A stretch of DNA of 21,959 bases, taken from assembly GCA_964575345.1 (NCBI GenBank), contig CAZNQD010000038.1:1-21959 (forward strand), read 5' to 3'. A program made the translations under genes and the position numbers. This DNA is from UBA1402 sp964575345 (GTDB taxonomy: Bacteria; Bacteroidota; Bacteroidia; Bacteroidales; UBA1402). Positions 8,955 to 15,172 of the stretch are shown one piece after another. Within the stretch, counting starts at the first letter, position 1. Each line of letters begins with the position of its first letter. The notes under the pieces were generated by a model. It was not told the DNA's origin and did no database searches. It worked only from the letters and a program-made list of their open reading frames with translations.

Positions 8955-9440
8955 TTATTCCGGGGTTTTGGTTTTGGTCATTAATTCCTGCATCCGGGTT
9001 TTGAATAGCTCCGGTTCCAGCCTTGGCTGCTCAAGAGCTTCTTTTGCCCAGATTTCCATGGTATTGTCCACACCTAAAAAGCGCAAGTCCTTTTCTATGC
9101 CGGTTTTTAACAACAGGCGTTTGGGAATAAGTATCCGGCCGTTAGGATCCATTTCTACGGCCTCCGCTTCCAACATAAACTGCCGGTAAAGTTCCTGTTC
9201 CTGGGGATTCCATTTATTGAGCCGGACACGTAATTCGCTCAATTCTTCTTCCCACACCGGAGCAGGATAGACCACTATACAATCCTGGTAAACATCTTTG
9301 CGCAAATACAAAAGTTTGTTTTGCGAGCCTTCATCGGCTTTGGCAAAAACGGAATTATCCAGTACTTTCCGAAAAGCGGCAGGAACAAACACTCTGTTTT
9401 TGGCGTCCAGTTTAGCTTCGATATTTCCTAAAAATCGCAT
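8955..9440 (-). CDS. mraZ: MraZ, transcriptional regulator of the dcw cluster
   Basis: A 161-residue protein with the two tandem AbrB-like MraZ half-domains. Each contains the conserved DxxxR signature: DAKNRVFVP (12-20) and DPNGRILIP (98-106). In characterised bacteria MraZ forms ring-shaped oligomers that bind short TGGG-containing repeats upstream of its own gene and regulate the whole cluster. The ATG at 9440 gives the canonical start MRFLGNIEAK. It is the first gene of the leftward operon. Two matching repeats lie 71-107 bp upstream of its start codon (9511-9547), next to the proposed promoter, which fits autoregulation. The regulatory role here is inferred from the family and from these boxes. 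Confidence 0.95.
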   Translation of the reverse strand: MRFLGNIEAKLDAKNRVFVPAAFRKVLDNSVFAKADEGSQNKLLYLRKDVYQDCIVVYPAPVWEEELSELRVRLNKWNPQEQELYRQFMLEAEAVEMDPNGRILIPKRLLLKTGIEKDLRFLGVDNTMEIWAKEALEQPRLEPELFKTRMQELMTKTKTPE

Positions 9441-9501
9441 GTTTCTGTTTTTTTACAGCCTATATTTTGTCTATTTTACCTTAGAAAGACAAATTTCCAG
9501 A

Positions 9502-9509
9502 CAAAAATA
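9502..9509 (-). promoter_or_regulatory. mraZ promoter, Bacteroidota -7 element
   Basis: On the minus strand these bases read TATTTTTG, an exact match to the TAnnTTTG -7 consensus of the Bacteroidota housekeeping sigma factor. I see no convincing -33 TTTG partner at the usual distance. The implied transcript start, near 9495, gives a leader of roughly 55 nt. The element directly abuts the proposed MraZ boxes. Confidence 0.5.
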
Positions 9510-9510
9510 A

Positions 9511-9547
9511 ACATTTTCACCCACTTTGCTACATTTCCACCCACTTT
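9511..9547. promoter_or_regulatory. Two MraZ-operator-like direct repeats
   Basis: The plus strand has acattttcacccacttt (9511-9527) and acatttccacccacttt (9531-9547). These are 17-mers with one mismatch, starting exactly 20 bp apart. Read towards mraZ, each contains AAAGTGGGTG. MraZ proteins from other phyla bind TGGG- or AAAGTG-type repeats with about a 10-bp period in front of mraZ, so a 20-bp period (two helical turns) fits contacts by alternate subunits of the MraZ ring. The boxes occupy the -10 to -50 side of the proposed promoter, where binding would repress. Confidence 0.7.
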
Positions 9548-9568
9548 TTTCATACAAAATGAGATAAA

Positions 9569-9590
9569 AAGTTTTCAACAAGTTTTCAAC
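9569..9590. repeat. Exact 11-bp tandem duplication (DnaA-box-like)
   Basis: aagttttcaac occurs twice head-to-tail (9569-9579 and 9580-9590) without mismatch. Each copy continues into TTTTCAACA (9572-9580 and 9583-9591), which matches 7 of 9 positions of the DnaA box TTATCCACA. A further 9-mer, TTATCTACA at 9606-9614, matches 8 of 9. All three lie on the same strand within 43 bp. Binding by DnaA is only an inference. Confidence 0.55.
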
Positions 9591-9729
9591 ATTCTATATG
9601 GCTGATTATCTACAACATACGCTTTATTGAAATTTTTTTCTGTTTTAGTCTTATTTTATAATCCTCTGTGCTTTTTTAAAAATAATCCTAACGAGGTTCA
9701 GAATCAAAGCAATCCCTGAAAAAAACCAT

Positions 9730-9737
9730 TAACTTTG
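9730..9737 (+). promoter_or_regulatory. Rightward promoter, Bacteroidota -7 element
   Basis: TAACTTTG matches the TAnnTTTG -7 consensus exactly and is followed by CGG and an AT-rich stretch. No clear TTTG -33 element is seen 19-21 bp upstream. It would drive the acyltransferase pair, with a start near 9744 and a leader of about 45 nt. An AGGA at 9779-9782 lies 7 nt before the ATG as a possible ribosome binding site. Confidence 0.5.
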
Positions 9738-9789
9738 CGGTTTTAAAATAAAAGAGGAAATTAATACTACTGATTCTCAGGACAAGCAC

Positions 9790-10611
9790 ATGAATTCAAC
9801 GACTTTTGTTGATGTCAGAGAAGTGTTGCGCAGTAAAGCTCCCAAGGCTAAAGTGCCGGGCTTTATAGTTCGGTATCTGGAACACATTGTGCACCAAAAA
9901 GAAATCAACGAGTTCTTAGCTCACAAAGGACATTTATACGGTATCGATTTTGTCAGGGCCGTAATTGAATATTTTGAACTTCAAATCACAACCGAAGGCC
10001 TGGACGATTTACCCGACGGACGTTATACTTTTGCCGGCAATCATCCCCTGGGTGCCATAGACGGTTTAAGTACCGGCCTGGCTGTCTACAATAAATACCC
10101 GGAGCGCGGTATTAAATTTTTGTCCAACGACATTCTGACTGGTTTAGTTAACCTCAGGCCCATTTTTGTTCCAGTCAATAAAGTGGGGAATCAATCTCAA
10201 AAAAGAAGCTTACCCGAAAGGCTTAACGAAGCTTATGCTTCTGAGGAACAAATGGTTATTTTCCCGGCCGGCCTTTGTGCCCGCCGTATCAAAGGCGAAG
10301 TCTGCGAATTGCCCTGGGCAAAGTCCTTTATACAAAAAAGCATTGAATTTAAGCGTGATGTCGTTCCGGTATGGTTCGAAGGCAAAAACTCCAACTTCTT
10401 TTACAACCTCGCCAATATTCGCAAGGCCTTGGGTATCAAGACCAATATCGAAATGCTTTATTTGGCCGACGAGTTGTTCAAACAAAAAAGCAAAGTTTTT
10501 CACATTATCTACGGCAAACCTATACCCTGGCAATTTTTCGACACCGGCAAGACTCACCAGGAATGGGCTTCCTGGGTAAGGGAACAAGCCATTGGACTTA
10601 TAAAAAAATAA
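9790..10611 (+). CDS. glsA: PlsC-like O-acyltransferase, probable GlsA (glycine-lipid synthesis)
   Basis: A 273-residue member of the lysophospholipid/glycerol-3-phosphate acyltransferase fold. The catalytic block is NHPLGAID (84-91), a His-x5-Asp spacing rather than the textbook His-x4-Asp, and the phosphate-binding block FPEG is replaced by FPAG (158-161). It is 22 bp upstream of an OlsB-like N-acyltransferase. In Bacteroides thetaiotaomicron such a pair (glsB, glsA) makes glycine lipids: GlsB N-acylates glycine with a 3-hydroxy fatty acid and GlsA acylates that hydroxyl. By analogy this enzyme would perform the second step at the inner membrane. Acyltransferase fold is firm; the glycine-lipid role and the symbol rest on the pairing and phylum. 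Generic lysophospholipid acylation is the alternative. Confidence 0.75.
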   Translation: MNSTTFVDVREVLRSKAPKAKVPGFIVRYLEHIVHQKEINEFLAHKGHLYGIDFVRAVIEYFELQITTEGLDDLPDGRYTFAGNHPLGAIDGLSTGLAVYNKYPERGIKFLSNDILTGLVNLRPIFVPVNKVGNQSQKRSLPERLNEAYASEEQMVIFPAGLCARRIKGEVCELPWAKSFIQKSIEFKRDVVPVWFEGKNSNFFYNLANIRKALGIKTNIEMLYLADELFKQKSKVFHIIYGKPIPWQFFDTGKTHQEWASWVREQAIGLIKK

Positions 10612-10633
10612 AGATTGTCTCAAGTACTTTCTC

Positions 10634-11665
10634 ATGGAAAAAATCATCGATCCTATCGCTAAAGAACTTATTATTCGGGAACTCAAAGAAGAATACCTGC
10701 TCAGACATACCAATAAGGCTGAAAATCTGCTGTATATTATTACTGCTAAGCAAGCCCCAAACACTATGCGCGAAATAGGGAGGCTGCGCGAAGAAGCCTT
10801 CAGATTGGCCGGCGGTGGCAGTGGTATGGAAGTGGACATAGACGAAGCCGACACCATGGAAAAGGGCTATAAACAGCTGATTGTCTGGAATCCTGAAAAC
10901 CAGGAAATCATGGGTGGCTACCGCTTCATACTGGGTAAGGATGTTAAGTTCGACGAGCAGAGACAGCCCATTCTTTCTTCTGCCCATTTTTTTCATTTCT
11001 CCGAACTTTTCATTCAAAAATATTTACCGCAAACCATAGAATTGGGGCGCTCCTTTGTCACCGTAGGCTATCAGTCTTCGGTAGCAGGAGCCAAAGCCCT
11101 GTTTATTCTGGACAATCTCTGGGACGGACTGGGTGCACTAAGTATTGCCTATCCGGGGACCAAGTATTTCTTTGGAAAAGTCACCATGTACAAAGATCTG
11201 GGCGAAGATAGCCGCAACCTGATTCTCTATTTTCTGCACAGGCAGTTTCCCGATCCCGAACGCCTGGTTTACCCCAAAACCAGCTTTGACACCAGGATGG
11301 ACTGCGGCCAGATGAATTTGATCTTCAACGGAGGTAATTTCAGGGATAATTATAAAATACTCAATAAGCGCGTACAGGAGCTCAGTAAAAGAATACCGCC
11401 CCTGGTCAGTTCTTACATAAAATTATCCCCTTCCATCCGTATTTTAGGAACCGTCATCAACACCGAATTCAACGATGTAGAAGAAACCGGCATACTGGTG
11501 GACATCGATGAAATCTTCGAAGAAAAAAGAGAACGGCACATTCTGTCGTACCTTAATGAACTGACCACACGAAAGTACATTGAGGAACTCGATGCCCGCA
11601 ACCGAAGACGGCAAAAAAAGGCAGAAAACAAAGAGAAAAAACAGAGTCGTAAAAAGCCCTGTTAA
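10634..11665 (+). CDS. glsB: OlsB-like N-acyltransferase, probable GlsB
   Basis: A 343-residue GNAT-fold protein of the ornithine/glycine-lipid N-acyltransferase group (often annotated hemolysin-like). Seen directly: REIGRLREEAFR (46-57), the acidic stretch MEVDIDEAD (65-73), a strand IMGGYRFILG (92-101), and the signature ELGRSFV (136-142), shared with OlsB and autoinducer-synthase-like enzymes. The last 25 or so residues (RNRRRQKKAENKEKKQSRKK) are strongly basic and may contact the membrane. The expected reaction is N-acylation of an amino acid, glycine by analogy with Bacteroides, from 3-hydroxyacyl-ACP. It follows the O-acyltransferase by 22 bp and is probably cotranscribed with it. The substrate cannot be read from the sequence; an ornithine or serine-glycine head group remains possible. 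Confidence 0.77.
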   Translation: MEKIIDPIAKELIIRELKEEYLLRHTNKAENLLYIITAKQAPNTMREIGRLREEAFRLAGGGSGMEVDIDEADTMEKGYKQLIVWNPENQEIMGGYRFILGKDVKFDEQRQPILSSAHFFHFSELFIQKYLPQTIELGRSFVTVGYQSSVAGAKALFILDNLWDGLGALSIAYPGTKYFFGKVTMYKDLGEDSRNLILYFLHRQFPDPERLVYPKTSFDTRMDCGQMNLIFNGGNFRDNYKILNKRVQELSKRIPPLVSSYIKLSPSIRILGTVINTEFNDVEETGILVDIDEIFEEKRERHILSYLNELTTRKYIEELDARNRRRQKKAENKEKKQSRKKPC

Positions 11666-11681
11666 TTCCCCGATAAATTTG

Positions 11682-11689
11682 TACTTTTG
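11682..11689 (+). promoter_or_regulatory. metG promoter, Bacteroidota -7 element
   Basis: TACTTTTG matches TAnnTTTG and lies between the N-acyltransferase stop (11665) and the metG ATG (11712). The following bases (CGGCTCAAAA) resemble those after the element at 9730-9737 (CGGTTTTAAAA). A start near 11696 would give a very short leader of about 16 nt. This suggests that metG is also transcribed on its own. No -33 partner is evident. Confidence 0.5.
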
Positions 11690-11711
11690 CGGCTCAAAAG
11701 CATTAGTACAT

Positions 11712-13778
11712 ATGACCCGACAATTCAAACGGACTACCGTCACCACCGCTCTGCCCTATGCCAACGGGCCGGTTCACATCGGACATCTGGCCGGCGTTTA
11801 CGTCCCGGCAGATATTTATGTTCGCTATCTCAGGCTCAAGGGACAAGATGTCTTGTTTATCGGAGGCTCCGACGAACACGGCGTGCCCATTACGCTCAAA
11901 GCCAAAAAGGAAGGACTCAGCCCTCAGGATATTGTAGACCGCTACCACCACATCATCAAGAAATCCTTCGAAGATTTTGGTATTGCTTTTGATATTTACT
12001 CACGTACCACTTCGGCCATCCACCATAAAACCGCTGCTGCCTTTTTCGACAAGCTCAACCGTCAGGGCAACTTTATCGAAAAAACCAGTGAACAATACTA
12101 CGACGAGGAAGCAGGGCAGTTTCTGGCAGACCGCTACATTACCGGCACCTGTCCGCATTGCGGCAACGAAAACGCTTACGGCGACCAATGCGAATCCTGC
12201 GGAAACTCCCTCAGCCCCGACGAGCTGATACATCCACGTTCGGCCATCAGCGGAAGCAAACCCGTCATGAAAGCAACCAAACACTGGTACCTGCCCCTGG
12301 ACCAATACGAGGTATTTCTGAAACAATGGATACTCGAAGAGCATAAAGAATGGAAAAGCAATGTCTACGGACAATGCAAATCATGGCTCGACATGGGCTT
12401 GCAAGCCAGGGCGGTGAGCCGCGACCTGGACTGGGGTGTTCCCGTTCCGGTCGAAGGTGCCGAAGGCAAAGTACTTTATGTTTGGTTTGACGCACCCATC
12501 GGTTATATTTCAAATACCATAGAGCTCTTGCCCGACAACTGGGAAAAATGGTGGAAAGATCCCGAAACCAGGCTGATCCATTTCATAGGCAAAGACAACA
12601 TCGTGTTTCACTGCATCGTCTTTCCGGCCATGCTCAAAGCCGAAGGCAGTTTTATTTTGCCCGACAACGTGCCGGCCAACGAATTTCTAAACCTCGAAGA
12701 CGACAAAATATCCACTTCGCGCAACTGGGCGGTATGGTTGCACGAATACCTCGAAGACTTCCCGGGTAAACAGGATGTTTTGCGCTATGTGTTAACGGCC
12801 AACGCCCCCGAAACCAAAGACAATAATTTTACCTGGAAAGATTTTCAGGCCCGCAACAACAACGAATTGGTAGCTGTATTCGGCAACTTTATCAACCGGG
12901 CCATGGTACTAAGCCATAACTATTTTCAGGGGAAAGTACCGGCCGCGGGCGAACTTGGTGATTACGACCGGCAAACCATTAAGGAATTTGTTGACGTCCA
13001 AAACAAGGTCGAAGCCCTGCTGGATGTGTTCCGCTTCAGAGACGCCCAAAAAGAAGCCATGAATCTGGCTCGCATCGGCAATAAATACCTGGCCGATACC
13101 GAACCCTGGAAACTGGCTAAAACAGATATGCCCCGGGTGGGCAGCATACTGAACCTCAGTCTGCAGATTGCCGCCAACCTGGCCGTTGCTTTTGAGCCCT
13201 TCCTGCCTTTCACGGCCGAAAAATTGCGTAAGATGCTGGGCATGGAAGGCTTCAACTGGGAATCACTTGGCCGTACCGATCTGCTGCCAGTAGGTCATCA
13301 GCTCAATCCCCCCGTATTGCTCTTCGAAAAAATCGAAGACGAAGCCATAGAACTACAAATTCAAAAATTGCTCAACACCAAAAACAACAATAAAGCCGCA
13401 CAGAAAAACCAGCCGGAGGCAAGCTGGACCCCGGCACCGGCCAAAGCCCTCATCGATTACGACAGTTTCAGCAAGATGGACATACGTGTTGGTACCATAC
13501 TGCAGGCCGAAGCCGTCCCCAATACCGAAAAGCTCATGAAACTGCTGGTCGACACCGGCCTGGATCAACGCACTATTGTTTCGGGTGTATTGGAACATTT
13601 CAGCCCCGAAGAACTTACAGGCAAACAGGTATCTGTCCTGATCAATCTTGAACCTCGAAAAATCAGGGGCATTGTTTCTCAGGGCATGGTACTCTACGCC
13701 GAAAACGACCAAAAAAGATTTGCCCTGGTTCAACCCCAGGCCGACAAAACAACGCCCAACGGAAGCATCATCTGTTAA
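11712..13778 (+). CDS. metG: Methionyl-tRNA synthetase
   Basis: Charges tRNA-Met with methionine in the cytoplasm. The 688-residue product has the class I signature HIGH (22-25, in PYANGPVHIGHLAG) and FIGGSDEHG (49-57). A zinc knuckle has cysteines 147, 150, 160 and 163 (CPHCG...CESCG). Further signatures are YVWFDAPIGY (256-265) and the second ATP signature as KISTS (332-336) in place of KMSKS. An anticodon-binding helical domain follows, then a linker rich in Asn, Lys and Gln (about 555-575). The C-terminal EMAP-type tRNA-binding domain (about 580-688, containing FSKMDIRVGTILQAE) is usual for dimeric MetRS. The frame is open for 44 codons upstream into the preceding gene, but the ATG at 11712 gives the canonical N-terminus and lies downstream of a promoter element. 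Confidence 0.97.
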   Translation: MTRQFKRTTVTTALPYANGPVHIGHLAGVYVPADIYVRYLRLKGQDVLFIGGSDEHGVPITLKAKKEGLSPQDIVDRYHHIIKKSFEDFGIAFDIYSRTTSAIHHKTAAAFFDKLNRQGNFIEKTSEQYYDEEAGQFLADRYITGTCPHCGNENAYGDQCESCGNSLSPDELIHPRSAISGSKPVMKATKHWYLPLDQYEVFLKQWILEEHKEWKSNVYGQCKSWLDMGLQARAVSRDLDWGVPVPVEGAEGKVLYVWFDAPIGYISNTIELLPDNWEKWWKDPETRLIHFIGKDNIVFHCIVFPAMLKAEGSFILPDNVPANEFLNLEDDKISTSRNWAVWLHEYLEDFPGKQDVLRYVLTANAPETKDNNFTWKDFQARNNNELVAVFGNFINRAMVLSHNYFQGKVPAAGELGDYDRQTIKEFVDVQNKVEALLDVFRFRDAQKEAMNLARIGNKYLADTEPWKLAKTDMPRVGSILNLSLQIAANLAVAFEPFLPFTAEKLRKMLGMEGFNWESLGRTDLLPVGHQLNPPVLLFEKIEDEAIELQIQKLLNTKNNNKAAQKNQPEASWTPAPAKALIDYDSFSKMDIRVGTILQAEAVPNTEKLMKLLVDTGLDQRTIVSGVLEHFSPEELTGKQVSVLINLEPRKIRGIVSQGMVLYAENDQKRFALVQPQADKTTPNGSIIC

Positions 13779-13841
13779 TACCAGATCACCTGACAAAGCA
13801 AGCTGCCGGCTGTTTATAGGGCAGCATCGATAAACAAAATA

Positions 13842-14972
13842 ATGAAAGACCAATTCAATATTTATTCTTCCGACTCTCAAGCCAGCAAAGTTCAGCCCTT
13901 GAGGCCGGAAGAATTTGATTTTGACGCCTATGCCGAATACGAAGCCCGCTTAAACCAAGGCTGTAAGAAGTTTTGGGAAGCTACTTCCGGTGTGATGGTG
14001 TATCGTCGTATGCGGGTAAAAGAAGTCTTTGCCGAAGACAGTGCCGATTGGCAGAAATCCCTGCATTGGCAGCTGGGAGCCCTGCAACAAAGTACGGCCT
14101 ACAAAGCAGATATTCCTAATTTTCTTGAGCCCTGGTACGGTATTGGCACCATTGCCTCGGCTTATGGTTTCGGCTATCGCTGGGAACAAGGCCAGGCACC
14201 GGCCCTGAACGGAAAATTTGAGCAGCTGGAACATTTACTGCAGGCAGATTTCAAACCGGTGGCTCAAACAGCCATCGGCAAACACAGCATGGAAATGGCC
14301 GAGTACTTTCTGGAACAGACCCGGGGGCGCCTGCCGATGTCCTGGTGTGATGTTCAGTCTCCCCTGAATGTCCTGTGCAACCTGGTCGATTCCAACATGC
14401 TTTTTCCGGAGTTTTACCTAAATCCAGGACCGGTGGAACAAGCCATGGATCGAATCACCGATTTACTCATCGAGTTTACAAAACTGCAAACTGAGCTCAT
14501 AGGCCCGGCCTTAGCCAAACCCGGACACGGTTTTGCTTCAAGCAGATTTTTTGAAGGATTTGGCATGAGCGACGACAACATCGTGATGCTGCCTCCCGAA
14601 CTTTACATGAATTTTGCCATGCCCAGAATGATCCGGGCAGGCCAGCCCTTTGGAGGGCCTGTATTTCATTCCTGCGGCAATTGGTCGGACAAAAAAGAGG
14701 ACATCGCCCGTATGGCCGGACTTCGAATGGCCGACGGCGCTTTTTCCAAAGCCACCGACCCCGACGCCAATCCCTGCGAAGGTTTTGCCGCTGCCTTTGC
14801 TCATACAGGCATTGTGCTGAATGCCCGTATTGTCGGCAACCTGGAAACTCTGGGTCAAAAAGTAAAACAGCTTTGGGCCCCGGGCATGAAACTCATAGTG
14901 GTCACCTACTGCGAAAGTCCGCAGGAACAAGCTGCCGCTTACGATTTAATTCATGAGATTTGCCGGGAATAA
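13842..14972 (+). CDS. URO-D-fold protein, MtaA/CmuA-type methyltransferase family
   Basis: A 376-residue protein of the uroporphyrinogen decarboxylase superfamily. It lacks the RQAGRYLPEY-type N-terminal signature of true HemE. It has MSWCDVQSPLNVLCNLVDSN (166-185), GFGMSDDNIVMLPPELY (239-255) and HSCGN (276-280). With Cys357 in VTYCESP this gives a His-x-Cys-xn-Cys arrangement (276, 278, 357) like the zinc site of methylcobalamin:coenzyme M methyltransferase MtaA, whose zinc activates a thiol. A role in methyl transfer from a corrinoid to a thiol or similar acceptor is therefore plausible, but no corrinoid-binding protein lies next to it. It follows metG by 63 bp with no clear promoter and ends before a bidirectional terminator. 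Family is firm; substrate unknown. Confidence 0.75.
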   Translation: MKDQFNIYSSDSQASKVQPLRPEEFDFDAYAEYEARLNQGCKKFWEATSGVMVYRRMRVKEVFAEDSADWQKSLHWQLGALQQSTAYKADIPNFLEPWYGIGTIASAYGFGYRWEQGQAPALNGKFEQLEHLLQADFKPVAQTAIGKHSMEMAEYFLEQTRGRLPMSWCDVQSPLNVLCNLVDSNMLFPEFYLNPGPVEQAMDRITDLLIEFTKLQTELIGPALAKPGHGFASSRFFEGFGMSDDNIVMLPPELYMNFAMPRMIRAGQPFGGPVFHSCGNWSDKKEDIARMAGLRMADGAFSKATDPDANPCEGFAAAFAHTGIVLNARIVGNLETLGQKVKQLWAPGMKLIVVTYCESPQEQAAAYDLIHEICRE

Positions 14973-15115
14973 ACTCAAAATCCACATATCATACCCCGGC
15001 CGCCTTTTTTAAACACCAACAGATCCTGATAAAAACTTATTGTTCAATCAAAAAGGGAATGCCTGGTTAAGACAGGGTTTTCTGATTTTGACAGACACAG
15101 CTCACTGTTCAACAA

Positions 15116-15148
15116 AAAAGAGGGTGCCTCTCGGAGGCACCCTCTTTT
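15116..15148. terminator. Bidirectional intrinsic terminator
   Basis: A perfect 15-bp inverted repeat, aaaagagggtgcctc (15116-15130) and its complement (15134-15148), with a 3-nt loop (tcg). The GC-rich core is flanked by an A run on the left and a T run on the right, so it can end transcription in both directions. It sits between the converging URO-D gene (stop at 14972) and the large secreted-protein gene (stop at 15173). Bases 14973-15115 to its left contain no gene. Confidence 0.92.
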
Positions 15149-15172
15149 AATTAGAAGCATTATTGCTTATGC

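Larger units (their letters stand above)
9441..9789. other. Divergent intergenic regulatory region
   Basis: 349 bp without a gene, between the start codons of mraZ (leftward) and the acyltransferase (rightward). It is visibly AT-rich. From left to right it holds the mraZ leader, a leftward promoter element, two 17-bp boxes, an 11-bp tandem repeat, a DnaA-box-like 9-mer, an AT-rich stretch without recognisable structure (about 9615-9729), and a rightward promoter element followed by the acyltransferase leader. No small reading frame or structured RNA was recognised. Confidence 0.85.

Noticed and set aside
10210..10857. Minus-strand open frame of 215 codons across the two acyltransferase genes
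   Set aside because: It is antisense to two genes with clear family motifs and spans their junction.
11580..11711. 44-codon N-terminal extension of MetRS
   Set aside because: It overlaps the end of the preceding gene in another frame, does not resemble MetRS, and lies upstream of or across the proposed metG promoter.
13802..13825. Hairpin gctgcc...ggcagc between metG and the URO-D gene
   Set aside because: Only a 6-bp stem with a 12-nt loop and no T run; too weak to call a terminator or regulatory RNA.
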